Assembly: GCA_023053545.1 (NCBI GenBank)
Contig: JAKZAN010000005.1
Span: 5,766,001-5,830,000, forward strand
Source: Lepidurus packardi
Lineage: Eukaryota; Arthropoda; Branchiopoda; Notostraca; Triopsidae
DNA: 64,000 nt
Direction of reading: 5' to 3'
Below, in pieces: positions 1 through 12,124 of this stretch. Numbering within the stretch: position 1 is the first letter of the stretch; the number at the start of each line of letters is the position of its first letter. The notes under the pieces are model-generated. The model had not been told where the DNA came from. It was given only the letters and a program-made list of their open reading frames with translations, and searched no databases. A program made the position numbers and the translations under genes.

Positions 1-922
1 TTCCGGGCTTTGATATTGTCCATAACTTCCTTTCTTGCGGCTTCCCGAGCAGCTGACGCCTTGATTTCGCCCTCGTGTTCTTGTACCACTTGGTTAATTC
101 GTTCTCGAGTAATTTCGTCGTCCACTTTCATAGCTTCAGACAAGTAAGAGCCGTCTTTGTCGTCAATCACTTTGCTTTCCTCCACGATGGCGCCTTTGGA
201 ACGCAGTTTTTGTCGTTTGTACTCATCCAGACTGACTTTTGTCTTGGCGTCCACTTTCACCACTAATTTCTTCTCTGCAATTTCGAAGTCATGTAACAAC
301 CGGATGCTTCGAAGTGCTCCATCAGGATTGCTGAACTCGCAAAAGCCGAACGCTATAAAGCAAATTAAGAAAGCGATTTCAAACCAATTTGCGAATTTTT
401 CATTGTTCCTCTTTACCTTGAAGCATGCCAGAGGCCCCTTGCACTCGCTTCCAGGATAGAACGTGTCCACAAGCTGCTAACAAGAGCCGAACCATGGCAT
501 CTGGGGCGTACTCCGAGATATTGCCTACGAAAACTGTGGTGGATGGACCTTGTGCTTCTTGGGACCGTAAATGTACCACTGAAACAGAATGCGAAGCTCT
601 GGGTGGCGGTCCTCGCATAGGGGCGTGGGGTTGAGGTGGGTAACCGCCTCCTGATGGAGGCGCCATGGGCGGAGGACCTCTATAAGGCATGGGCGGAGCT
701 CCCACCATGACCTAAGACAATACTCATTTTAAGCCAAGCTGATTATAGGCACGAAAAGGTGTTTTTACCGGTGGCATCATTCCGGGCATCATTGGCGGAG
801 CTGTTGAACCAAAGCAATTAAATATTTGTTAGTAAACTATTAAAACTGTTGTAATATGTACCCCTACTATGCATGTAGCCGTGAGGCATGCCCGGCATCA
901 TGGGGGGTCGATGAAAAGACAT
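1..922 (-). CDS. RBM25: RBM25 splicing factor, 5' part (runs off the left edge)
   Basis: Nuclear RNA-binding protein that in other animals tunes 5' splice-site choice with U1 snRNP. Four minus-strand exons join in phase: 922-862, 800-769, 711-417 and 352-1 (open at the edge). The start MSFHRPPMMPGM opens a Pro/Met/Gly-rich leader. An RRM follows, with RNP2-like TVFVGNIS, the RBM25 signature LSWKRVQGASG, and RNP1-like AFGFCEFSN split across the exon 3/4 junction. After it come LLHDFEIAEKKLVVKVDAKT and a charged helical stretch, as in known RBM25. The later ER/RE-rich region and the C-terminal PWI domain must lie to the left of the window. The ATG at 922 is the first in frame. I am confident of the family; only the N-terminal third is visible. 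Confidence 0.93.
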
Positions 923-1472
923 GGTAAACCTGGAAAGTTAATCGAGATTAAGTGAGTACATTAAGCTGATCAATACGCACATTAAGCTGCAATTTATAGG
1001 CTAAGGATACACTGTGAATTTCTTAATTTTAGATATAAGAGGAGCACAGAGTGATATTTGAATGAACGTAACAAAATTCTTATTTAGATTTACATTAAGA
1101 GGAAAGTTTTTATGAAAAACATGAAGCAGAGCGTCTGGCAATCTAGTGTCCAAAAGTACGTAAACTACATAGATTTTCCTAAAGTTAAGGGCTTATAATA
1201 TTATCAGGGTGTAGTAGACATAAACTTACTTAAATTTAGGAGCAAACCAAATGCAATTTTACAAGAAATAGTTTAATGTTTACAGATTCACTCCCTGTCT
1301 GATTACTTGAGTTTCTTTCGCACAATGCACGCCGCTGAGGCACGTCGCGCCACCTATAGACGAAAACCACAACCGACGATAAGACCCAAACCCTTATAAA
1401 AAAAGATTACTTAAGATTCCGTAGGTATCCCCACCTATGGACGAAAAAGCTAAATACGACTCCGTGAGGGGA

Positions 1473-1527
1473 CTTCAAAGGAAGGTTTCAAAGTGAGGTT
1501 TCAAAGGCTTCAAAGGAAGGTTTCAAA
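1473..1527. repeat. Duplicated 20-bp word (CTTCAAAGG...TTTCAAA)
   Basis: The word CTTCAAAGGAAGGTTTCAAA is found at 1473-1492 and exactly again at 1508-1527, with a partial GAGGTTTCAAAG unit between. It is a small local tandem duplication upstream of the RBM25 start. A regulatory role is only a possibility. Confidence 0.8.
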
Positions 1528-1700
1528 ATGAATAAACATATGTTGTAGAACAGACCAAATTAAATGTTCTCGCTGAAGAACCCCTATATCAATTATTTAT
1601 ATTAGCTGAGTAATTAATTATTTAGCGGAATAGGTCCCGCACCTTTCCAACAAATTTCACGTTTTCCTATCGTTATACCTTTGGGGGAAAGCTGCGGAGA

Positions 1701-1850
1701 AAGAGCTAGCGCCTTTACCTGTGACCGCATGGAAAATCGATCGCAAGTCATAGCGCGAAGGAAAAATCGGTATTTTGTGACTGAGCTTGTAAATTAACCA
1801 GCACAGCTATAGACTTGTTTTGGCATTCAAAAGATAACGGTACCATCCCT
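1701..1850 (+). repeat. Dispersed repeat, copy 1 (copy 2 at 63.28 kb)
   Basis: Positions 1773-1850 match 63280-63360 in the same orientation. Shared words include GAGCTTGTAAATTAACCA and GGTACCATCCC, with small indels between. A 16-bp word at 1701-1716 around AGAGCTAGCGCC recurs in reverse complement at about 63396-63412. I read this as two copies of a small non-coding mobile element. No coding capacity is seen. Confidence 0.6.
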
Positions 1851-3199
1851 AGAAAGCGATAACGTTACCATCACTAGAATTTCCGGAATCGAATTTCGAT
1901 GCGCTCATAGCACCCCCTATACGCGTTGGCAATAAATACTCCGTATACTTCGGATGTAGCTTCTTTTGAAACCAGACTTACAATTTTCTTGATAGAAGCA
2001 AAACAATTCTTATAACCTAAATATGATGATAAGACTATTTCTTTGACTTCAGAGATGAAGAGAATAATGACACAGGAAGATCAATAAATGTACGTAAGTA
2101 ATTAACTGAAGGCGAGTAAAAATAAATATGAGCCATAATTGCGCAAGTTTTCGTTTCCATAGCCACAGCGCGAGGGAGTGCGGGCAATAAATATCGAACA
2201 AAAAAAATGCCTGAACCTTCCTGCATAGATACTTTTGTTTTTACAAGACCAGGAACATGCATAATTAACGCTCTCTTATTACTTCACTTCCCACAGCTAC
2301 ATTTGCCCATTAAAACGCTTCCTATGGACTACAGTAATAATGGTGGAGTGCGTGTGAATAGGGAATTTTAGCACGCCATCTACACGGTGTATATTTCTGG
2401 AAAATACACTAAAGCTTAAGAATGCAATATTCTCTGGGGAATTACAGCTCCCAGCTAGAAGAAATACTAGAGATGGAGGATAAATTTCTCTTGCTTGCCA
2501 TCTGGAAAACAAGAAAATTGCTATTGTCTAATGAAGAAATTAAGATAAATAAGAAATGGCTGCTAGGAAATGCAAGAAGAATTTCCCCTCAAACTTTCCC
2601 GGGAGAAAGAGATACAGGTTTTTTTTCCGGACTGGAAAAAAATTGCTGCTGGGACAGATACGCCTGCCGTGCGGGGCCAATGATTGGTTCAAGAGAGCAG
2701 GCGCAAGAGTTGTGGTCCCGGTTCGCCCTTCCATGTTGCAGGGCTTCATTGTCCTTCTCCAGTTTCTAGTCAATGCACAATCCTTCGTCCAGTCACCAGT
2801 TTCCCTACAGTCGCCATGGCGTCAGCGGAGCTAGTCTAAGAAATTTCTGCAGAAATGTGAAAACTCGTAGCAACTCCCTGCCGTAATTCTAATCCCGAGT
2901 TTTTGCCTTTCTACTGGACTGTCGCATTCTTTCGCTTTACAACAAAATGGGCTAAAAGCCAGTGGAAAGTGCCGAAGAAGTTTTAACCCTTTTTTTTACC
3001 ACAATTCCCTTGAAACCATGGATACAAGACTGTGTTATTCCTTCGATCCCAATTTCGCCATAAGATTAACCACGCGGTTCCCAGTCCGGCTATGAAGTGC
3101 TGCAGTGATATACAATTCTGTGCCGTACAGGATTAATCAGCAACCAAGCAATCTTTTATATAGAAACGAGGGAATACCCTTCCGACCTTGCGCGATACT

Positions 3200-6100
3200 A
3201 TGCCGGGCGGTCGGAGGGGGCTGGTGGCCCCCCAGAACACGTTTTTGGAAAATATTATCCGACGATCTGGTTCTCAAGGTTTGTTACGTTTGTCTTCGTA
3301 TTATTTGTGATAAATTATAGTCGTCAAATATCTCTACGTTTCGAAGCACGCAAAGCTGCAGTGATTTCTCTCTTCTTCTAACTCCTTTTGTCGAGGGCTT
3401 GGGCTGCGTGGGTGTACAGTCTGGGGGTTCAAGGAGCATACTGACCTTTACCTACCACTCCAATCAACCTTTAAAGTTAGGGGTAACTCGACCCGAAAGA
3501 ACCCACGACCAACCATCCCAAACATTCCATCCAAAGAAAAGATGATGTATTACTATTGACTATAATAAGACAAGGACATGTATATTTTTCCTCCGAGTAA
3601 CATGATAAAGCCATCGTCGTAGACAATTATTGCTTCTGGTTCCCCTTCTCTTCTTCCTACTGTTGACACACAAACGCACCAGCTGCGGTTTTCACGACTT
3701 GCGTGCTTCCGTTGTTGTGGTCTTAAGCCTGTATCCATTAACGACATCCCAATTGGTTACTAAATCGGTATTTCCAAAGTTTATTTCTCCTAAACTGGAC
3801 AGCGAAATTGGCTTGCAGACTAATATAACCTGTAGCACCGCAAATGATGCTGGAATTAGTGTAAGAAGTAATATGAAATATCGAAAATGCAAACATGGAA
3901 GAAGTAATTATTTAATCGAAAATTCTCGAAAAATAATACAGTAAGTATATCTCCGAAATAAGGCTGACCTTGGACCTACATTTTGTTTACATCCCAACAA
4001 AAACCGTTAAGAACATGTTTTCAAAATTGAGATAAAAACATGAGAAGTACAGCTCCACGAGTGTCTAGTGGGACAAGCATTGTTGTCCTGCGAGGGACGT
4101 TTTTCGAGAGCGTTCCCTTGCTGAAGTGGCTCCACTTGTGGTGATATTTCAAGCTTCGATTTCGATGTTTCCGTTGTGGCTGTTTACCCTAGATGTAAAA
4201 CTAACGGTCACCTGGTCCGGTAAAAACAAAAAAGATATAAAAGGATCTGAATGCCTAAGAAACTAAAAGGAAATGGGCGCAAAGGTTCCTTCTGCTTTCT
4301 TCCTAGTTCTTTACGAGTCCCAACTATTGCCTAACAACACAAATAATACATATGGAATGTTGGTACCGACAGGCTCCAAGTCAGGGCTTTCCGTATTGAT
4401 TTTCTTGAACGCGGACGACTCTCTCTCACACACATATATATCTATACACACATGCTGTGTCGGTTTTTCTTTCGTTTTCTTATTTCTTGGTTTAGTTTTT
4501 CGGTATTCAGTTCTAAAAAGGATATAGTAAACGGTTCAAATTGGACAAGGGTCGAACAAAAGCGGTGAATTCTTGACACAAATGAAACAATACAATCTGT
4601 TATAAAAGCTAAACCCACGGGGGAAAAAATCTTCTCCTTAAAAAATGGAAGGGAGACACGCTAAAGTTGGTACAGTTCCAATCACATTAAAGTTGAGTCG
4701 ATACAGTGACGTCATTTCTAGCGTGTTTCGGTTGGACGCTCATCGATCCACATCAACCAACAACGTACTTTTGTAGTCAGAACCATTTATTATACTTTCC
4801 CGTCTCCATGTTTTGACTCGATAAGTCCGAATTTCCGGGAGTCAAATTCGTGTCCAAAAATAACTAACTGGATTCGAGAAAAAGCGGGAAACGCCTTAAA
4901 TGGATTTTATTATAAACGTCTGATTTTATTAATTGTTCTTATTTTTTCGTTTTTTTCATTTCTTATTTTTAAAAAACGTCTGTGATTCGAATAAACAGCG
5001 GATAGTAGTTTCCTACTAGCCAATGCCCAAATCGTGGATTATCCCATCGTGTACTGCAATGAGTCCTTTTGCAAAATCTCGGGCTACAATCGAGCGGAGG
5101 TGAAAATTTCTTGGAAAAAAAGAATAAAAATAAGATAATTTGCAGGATTATGGCGTATCAATGGTAACTTTTATGTGCACAGGTGATGCAGAAACCTTGT
5201 CGTTGCTCGTTTATGTACGGCGAAATGACGGAAAAGGAGACAATCACCCGTATCGATGAGTGCCTCGATAATCACAAACAAGATCAATTTGAAATATTGC
5301 TGTACAAAAAGAACCGTAAGTCTTTATAATATATTCAATCTAAAATATGTCTGATAAAATGCTGGTGTGTTTATTCTTCGAATAGACATTTAATTTAAAG
5401 AATCAAACACAATAATGGACAACTTCAACTTTATTCTTTTAAAATCAAAAACAGGAACTCCATTATGGCTCTTGCTTCAGATCGCGCCCATAAAAAACGA
5501 GCGCGATGTGGTTGTCTTATTTTTATGCACATTTCGGGACATTACGGCCTTAAAGCAGCCTCTCGACTCAGAAGACACCAAAGGTACATTATAAATTACG
5601 TATCATTAGAAGACGTTAATGAAGAAAAAAAATGAAAGGAAGAAACAAATGTAAGACAATTTAAGAGGTAGGAAATTACGTTTTAACATTCTTACCACCC
5701 AGCTGAAGATCTTAATGCCAGTGTTTCTTTTTCTTCTTGTCGTTCTCCTTCCCCTTTTTTCGCCCACTCAGCAGATTTTCTTCTCCCAGGTCTGAGCAAG
5801 TTTGCCAAATTGGCGCGGTCCGTCACGCGAAGTCGCTCCGTCCTAGTTTCCCAGTTCTCTTCGCACTTACCTGCCATCAAAGATACCAAGCAATCGCATT
5901 TCGCACATGTAAGTTACCTATCTCCGCCCATTTTCTTCTCAAGTTACTCCCGAGGAAGGCTCAGAGGCTTAAAATGGAGGGAAACTACACCTTCTAGGGG
6001 GATAAGAGAAGGCTTGTCAGTTTACGTTTTTTTTTTTCTTTAGGGTGGGGAGAAAAGGGTCACCCACCCCCACCTGGCATGGCTTTTCCCCATAAATCAA

Positions 6101-9100
6101 TACCTACCAAGCGTTCGCATTCTCTTAGGAAAACGGCGATAGAAGTTCCTTTAAAAACGGCGAGACGAATGGTCTTAATTAACAATGGATTATATATAAT
6201 TTCGCATGTTAGATGATGAGCTTGAACTCGGATGTCATGCCTCAGTATCGCCAAGAAGCGCCCAAAACTCCGCCTCATATCCTCCTCCATTACTGTGCAT
6301 TCAAGGTATTTAGCTTTGATATTCTTTTATCATAAAAACATTTAAAAGTAAAAAATTTGTATTTTCACATAGAAGAAATCTAATAAAACTTTTTTTAAAG
6401 GCCATCTGGGACTGGGTCATATTGTGTTTGACCTTTTATACGGCCATCATGGTCCCGTATAATGTGGCTTTCAAGAACAAGACGTCTGAAGACGTGTCAC
6501 TCTTGGTGGTGGATTCCATCGTGGATGTCATCTTCTTCATCGACATTGTTCTCAACTTCCATACGACTTTCGTGGGACCGGGTGGAGAAGTGGTATCTGA
6601 CCCGAAAGTGATTCGCATGAACTATCTAAAATCCTGGTTTATCATCGATTTGCTTTCCTGTTTGCCTTACGACGTCTTCAACGCCTTTGACCATGACGAA
6701 GATGTAAGTACCTGTGAAAGTGCCGGACGCTATGAGGAGAATGTAAGTAGTTTAACGAAAATACCTGACTCCGAATAACTTTCTAATTGGAATCGTCCCA
6801 AGCATTCACTTTCCGAATTTCTATCAAAACCAGAACGATTAATTCTTTTGATTTTGCAAAAATCTTGAAATTTTCACATCTGGGACCGATTTCCAACGCA
6901 CTTCGAATCACTTTCTGGGCCCTTCCTGTCAATACCTGAACTTACCGAACCCTTGACCTAAACCTTTTTCAACTTCAAAAAGCCAGAAACGTTGAACCGT
7001 TTCACGACCTATCTCCGTAAGTCTTTCAACCTTTATTTAACCTTCCACCTAAGAAAAAAGAAATCGCTTATAGCGTCCGGCCTGTTTTCCTACCTTACGT
7101 TTGACCCATTTAGCTATACGACTCGAGTTCCATTATTGACCCATCAACACCACACAACTTAATTGAAGTCAAGGAAAGGCACTTTATCTCTAAAAGTGGC
7201 AATTACACTGCAAGGCATGTCCATTCTCTATTTACTTTCCTCTGATTTATCTAGGCATAAGACAAACACACACATTTTACTAAACACTCAAAGCGTTCTT
7301 TGAGGTATTTTAATTAATTAATGGCTTTTTTCGTGTATGGCGGCGTTGAATTTAATTAGGGAATCGGAAGTTTGTTCAGCGCCTTAAAAGTGGTCCGGTT
7401 GCTGCGCCTGGGTCGTGTGGTTCGCAAATTGGATCGTTATTTGGAGTACGGCGCTGCTATGCTCATCTTGCTGCTCTGTTTTTACATGCTGGTTGCCCAT
7501 TGGCTAGCCTGCATCTGGTACTCGATCGGCCGTTCGGATGCCGATAATGGCGTCCAATTCTCCTGGCTCTGGAAACTGGCCAATGTCACGCAAAATCCGT
7601 ACGCCTACGTCTGGTCCAACGACTCCAACGCTCCCGAACTCGTCAACGGCCCTTCACGGAAAACTATGTACGTGACGGCTTTGTACTTTACCATGACATG
7701 CATGACGAGCGTCGGCTTTGGCAACGTGGCCGCCGAAACAGACAACGAGAAAATCTTCACCACCTGCATGATGATCATCGGATGTAAAACTTTTATTTGC
7801 CTAATTTGTTGACAAATAAAGTAATGCGACACAATTCTAGCGCTGCTGTACGCGACCATCTTTGGACACGTGACCACTATTATCCAGCAAATGACTTCCG
7901 CGACAGCCAAGTACCACGAAATGCTAAACAACGTTCGAGAATTCATGAAACTGCACGAAGTGCCTAAAGCCTTATCGGAAAGAGTCATGGATTATGTCGT
8001 GTCCACCTGGGCCATGACCAAAGGTCTTGACACTCAGAAAGTAAACAAAAGAATTAATAAAAACTTAAAACGGCTACTTGTAATACACTGATTAACGCAT
8101 GAAGTAGTTAGTTAACTTTTGCTTAGGTAATCAGTAGAACGTTTGCCTTATTGACCGTGGTACTTTTAAATTATTGGTTACGTATAGCAATTGAGTAGAT
8201 TGCCATTTAAGCTAATAATGGTCACATGGTTTGTCATTATAGTTCAGAGCCTGAGAGGTTAAGTCTACTACTACGTGGATAAATCAAGCAAAAATTGGAT
8301 TGCTTCACTTAGCGTAGTCAATGCGTTTTTTATGTAAAGAATATTGGAAGTTTCCTTATCTCAGTGCTTTTAACTTTAAAAAATATTAACGCTTGTTAGT
8401 GTCTATATAAATTAAATATCCGTAGCCGTTTAAAACGCCAAAGTTCAGACCGTTTTCAATTAATTCTCGTTTTAAACTAAAAGGTACTCAATTACTGTCC
8501 GAAAGACATGAAAGCGGATATTTGCGTTCACCTCAACCGTAAAGTGTTTAACGAGCACCCAGCCTTTCGATTGGCCAGCGATGGCTGCTTACGTGCGTTA
8601 GCCATGCATTTCACCATGGCCCATTCTGCCCCAGGCGATCTTATGTACCACACTGGGGAGTCCATCGATGCTTTATGTTTCATCGTCACAGGATCCTTGG
8701 AGGTCATCCAAGACGACGAAGTTGTAGCCATCTTAGGTACTTAATCCTTCCCGTCATATAAGAAATCGTTTAAAAAAAAACTACGTTAAGAAAATTACAA
8801 AATGAATGTCTGTAATTAACTTTTTTTTCGGTGACATAGGCAAAGGTGACGTGTTTGGGGACACGTTCTGGAAGGAAGGCACTGTGGGGCAGTCAGTGGC
8901 TAATGTACGTGCGCTAACGTACTGCGACCTGCACGCCATCAAACGGGACAAGTTGATAGAAGTCCTCGAGTTTTACCATGCATTCGCGAACTCATTTGCA
9001 AGAAATCTCGTCCTAACGTACAATCTCCGCCATCGAGTAAAATTTATTTGACTTAATAACGTTTTACTTTATTTTTTATTTGTTTTTTTTCGATACACAT

Positions 9101-10286
9101 ATTTTATAATAAGTGCTTTCTTAACTCTCTTAACGAAACTACAACTAAGTTATCATTCCGACTATTTTTACTACAGCTCATCTTTCGCAAAGTTTCGGAT
9201 ATGAGACGCGAACGGGAATTGGCTGAGCGGCGGAAAAACGAACCGCAATTAGACCATAACCAGGACCATTTAGTGCGGAAAATCTTTTCTCGTTTCCGCA
9301 AGGGAACCAGCGCCAATCCCTCAGAGCGGGGGTCACCTTCAATTTCTTCTACATCCATTTTGGGCAACAACATGAGCTGCTTATCTTTAACCCAGTTGGC
9401 TAACGGGCCGTGCAATAATGTTGACCTTGAAAAGGGCGAAAACGTGGTGGCACCTCTCGCAGATTCCGAGGATGGTCAACCAAGTTCTTCATCGGGGGAC
9501 TTCCCCACTCACCCAAACCCCACCATCCCAAAAGTGACTCTTTTGAAAGTGACTGCCGCTAAAGAGGATGAACCGAGTACCAATGCTGGCCCTGCTCCTC
9601 CCAAACTGGTGGCTAAGGGCAAGTGGAGCCGACTATTGAGGGGTGAAGACACTAGTGAAGCCAGTACACCGGCTACTACAGCTCCTAGACCTAAAACTGC
9701 CAGTACTATATGTACAACGTCAGCTGCTACTCTTATAAGTGAATCTAAACCGTCTGAGAAGGAGAGACCGCCACTGATGGGAAATAAAGTGTACCCGAAA
9801 CTAAGCAAAGTACCGGAACGCTCTGGCGACGAAAGAGCAGCAACTGCCGGTACCAGTGCTGGACCGGAAGTTCAAAATCCTGCGTTAACTCAGAACGAGG
9901 TGGTGTCGAGTGTGAAAGAACTCCGGGAGGAAGTGAAAGTAGAGGTGCAACGGATGAATTCCAAGATGACACGCTTGGAGGACATTTTGGCGCAAATACT
10001 ACAGCGATTACCACCGCTGCCTGTACCGGCAAGTGACTCACTGTTGGTCGAGGTATCAGAAGTGACGAATGTGCGAGGAAAACAGAAACAGTACACAAAA
10101 TCCCGGCCCAGATCGGCCAGTACTAACCCACGGGTGTCCACGCCCCTAATCGGTAATATTGCCGATACTACCACGCCTTCCACGTCGTCGACTTTGGTCG
10201 AAACCTCCTCACCTTCGACGGAAGTACCTCAGCGCGTGCGCAAAGAATCAGATAAACTCCGACCGCAATTCCGAGATTACGTTTGA
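3200..10286 (+). CDS. eag: Ether-a-go-go voltage-gated K+ channel (Kv10/KCNH)
   Basis: Plasma-membrane potassium channel subunit that forms tetramers. Twelve exons join in phase to 1039 aa: 3200-3278, 5020-5099, 5183-5315, 5455-5583, 5790-5908, 6213-6305, 6401-6703, 7360-7783, 7841-8040, 8484-8736, 8840-9036, 9177-10286. In order: PAS cap [20 protein letters not shown]; Eag/PAS domain to about residue 150 ([20 protein letters not shown]); S1 from about residue 210; S4 with [20 protein letters not shown] near 318-338; pore filter SVGFGN near 430; C-linker and cyclic-nucleotide-binding-homology domain near 550-665; a long low-complexity tail; and a C-terminal coiled coil ([20 protein letters not shown]) for assembly. 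S1-S3 are almost identical to the fly protein. An in-frame alternative donor follows S3. The exon 1/2 join leaves the PAS cap several residues shorter than the fly or human one, so a micro-exon may be missing. Confidence 0.96.
6704..6742 (+). other. eag: Candidate alternative 39-nt extension of eag exon 7
   Basis: Exon 6401-6703 ends at a consensus GTAAGT donor. A second GTAAGT donor lies exactly 39 nt downstream, at 6743. The intervening 13 codons ([13 protein letters not shown]) are open and in frame. Using the second donor would lengthen the S3-S4 linker by 13 residues. Mammalian EAG1 has a known splice insert in the same linker. Usage here is inferred from sequence alone. Confidence 0.5.
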
Positions 10287-12124
10287 TTCTTCCCAAGACG
10301 GACTGTCGGAATCACGGCTAAGGAAATAATCACTTTGACACACGTCAACAATAAGAGAATCTCGAGTTTTATGATCCAGGGCGGATCCCGGCCAAAAAAC
10401 ATATTTTTTTTGCTGGGATCTGTTTTTTCGCTCAATTGCCAATTTTTGCAATCTCATTTTTCGCAACCCTTCCCGAATCCCTCAATCTTTTAATGTGAAA
10501 GAAAAACCTCGGGCAAATATCACGGAACAGTTTTAAAAAATCAATTTGAAAGAAAAAAATTGAACGGGGGAAAATGTTCTAAATCAATGTTCCGTCCATC
10601 GATCCTGAACTTTCAATTTCAAAGAAAAGAAGAGTAAAACAAGTAAATGAAAATTAGGTCGAAAATCAAATTACTGATTATCATATACAATATGAAATTC
10701 TCACCTTGGATCTCCCAATACCCACCCGGTGCGAATTTCTGTGAAGAAATAATCTTTTACGTTGTCCCAATATTTCAGATCTGGCAAAATTACTTTCCAA
10801 CCTATAAGATACTTAGAAATTGAACTTGAGCTTTTTGCGTACTGAAGTTCGGCTAAAAACCTCGATATTGTCGGTCTACCGCGCGTGAATTTCCAGCAAA
10901 TATTAGCAGAGATAAATAGCGAAATCTTTAGGATGATGACGTTATAGAATTGGGCGTGGTTGTAGGCGTACCTACGGCTGGGGCGAAACCGGTGCTTTAG
11001 CTGAAATTATCCGGGGAATGGAAGTCAAAATAGAAGTATAAGGGAAACGCCCTTAATCAAGATTCTAAAAAGGACTGCTGAAGCTCAGGTCTTTTTTTGG
11101 GTAACGAATCCAAGATTAGTTTCTAAAAAAAGGAAACGTAGCAAATTTTTTTAGCTTCCTAAACCTTTTAAAACATAATACTTAGTCATTCCTATCATCC
11201 CAGTCCTAGCGCAGCAATTCCCCGTTTCCCTAAGTTCTAATTAGGAATTAAATAAGATAACACTTCTGGAGCTAAAACTATTTATATGTTAAGCAAGCTA
11301 TACGTGCCTTTTTACTAAAAAAAAGTATTGATTGGGCTGGCCACAACATTTCACCAGGAGGGCAACCAATAAAAACCCAGGATCATTAAAAGTGACCTAA
11401 CGTTTCTCTCACACTTTCAATATCCCGTCTCCTCTGTCCTTTTCAAGAAACCTTTACAATACTAAAAATAAAAAAATAAAAAATTATACAGCTTAGCTCC
11501 TCCGTCTCTGGGCATTTTCTTATCCTTTGAACAAGCCTCCTTTTTGTGACAATACTTTCTATGCACAGCACAATCACCTTGTTTTAATTCTGCAATGACC
11601 CGAAACTCCTCCCACGGGTTGATTAACTCCGCCTCCTACCACTCAAAGAAACGTTTCAATACAGTCATTCATCGCGTTCAAATGGTTACGTTGCTAAAAC
11701 GTTGGTTGCTTATTGCTAAGTTTTATTGCCACGGCTTGTAAGGTAGATAAGTATGGTAGTGTACCGTACAGATCCCATTCCTTGGACTTAACCATGTCCC
11801 TAATTTATGGAATTTGGTTACGTCCAAGAGATGTTTCAAAGGGGTGAAATCTCAGTTCAACGTCTAGGGTAAAACGCGTGCCTGGGCATAATTGCAGGCC
11901 TCCTGCCTACATGTATGGGTATCATACACATTACGAATTCCTAAACAGGATACTTAACCCACTAATCAGATTAACATAGTTATTTTTAAATCTCACACCT
12001 TATCTACGAGCTTTTCGAATTTTCCTGCTCAATAGGCTCTCCTTGACACCCTCGTGACAGGATCTTGCGCTACGAATTTTTTTTTTTTACTTGATTTCCG
12101 TTTATTTAATTTAAGCCTCCCGGA
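10287..12124. other. Intergenic, eag to aminotransferase
   Basis: This should hold the eag 3' UTR and the promoter and 5' UTR of the aminotransferase. It is AT-rich, with no coding exon, RNA gene or mobile element that I recognise. Confidence 0.6.

Larger units (their letters stand above)
923..3199. other. Intergenic, RBM25 to eag (divergent promoters)
   Basis: No coding exon recognised. RBM25 reads left and eag reads right, so the promoters and 5' UTRs of both should be here. The stretch holds a duplicated 20-bp word near 1473-1527 and a dispersed repeat at about 1701-1850 that recurs near 63.3 kb. Short open frames around 2.4-2.8 kb overlap on both strands and resemble nothing known. Confidence 0.6.

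Noticed and set aside
2422..2834. Overlapping open frames of 77-115 codons on both strands
   Set aside because: Mutually overlapping and without domains or splice context. Probably non-coding upstream of eag.
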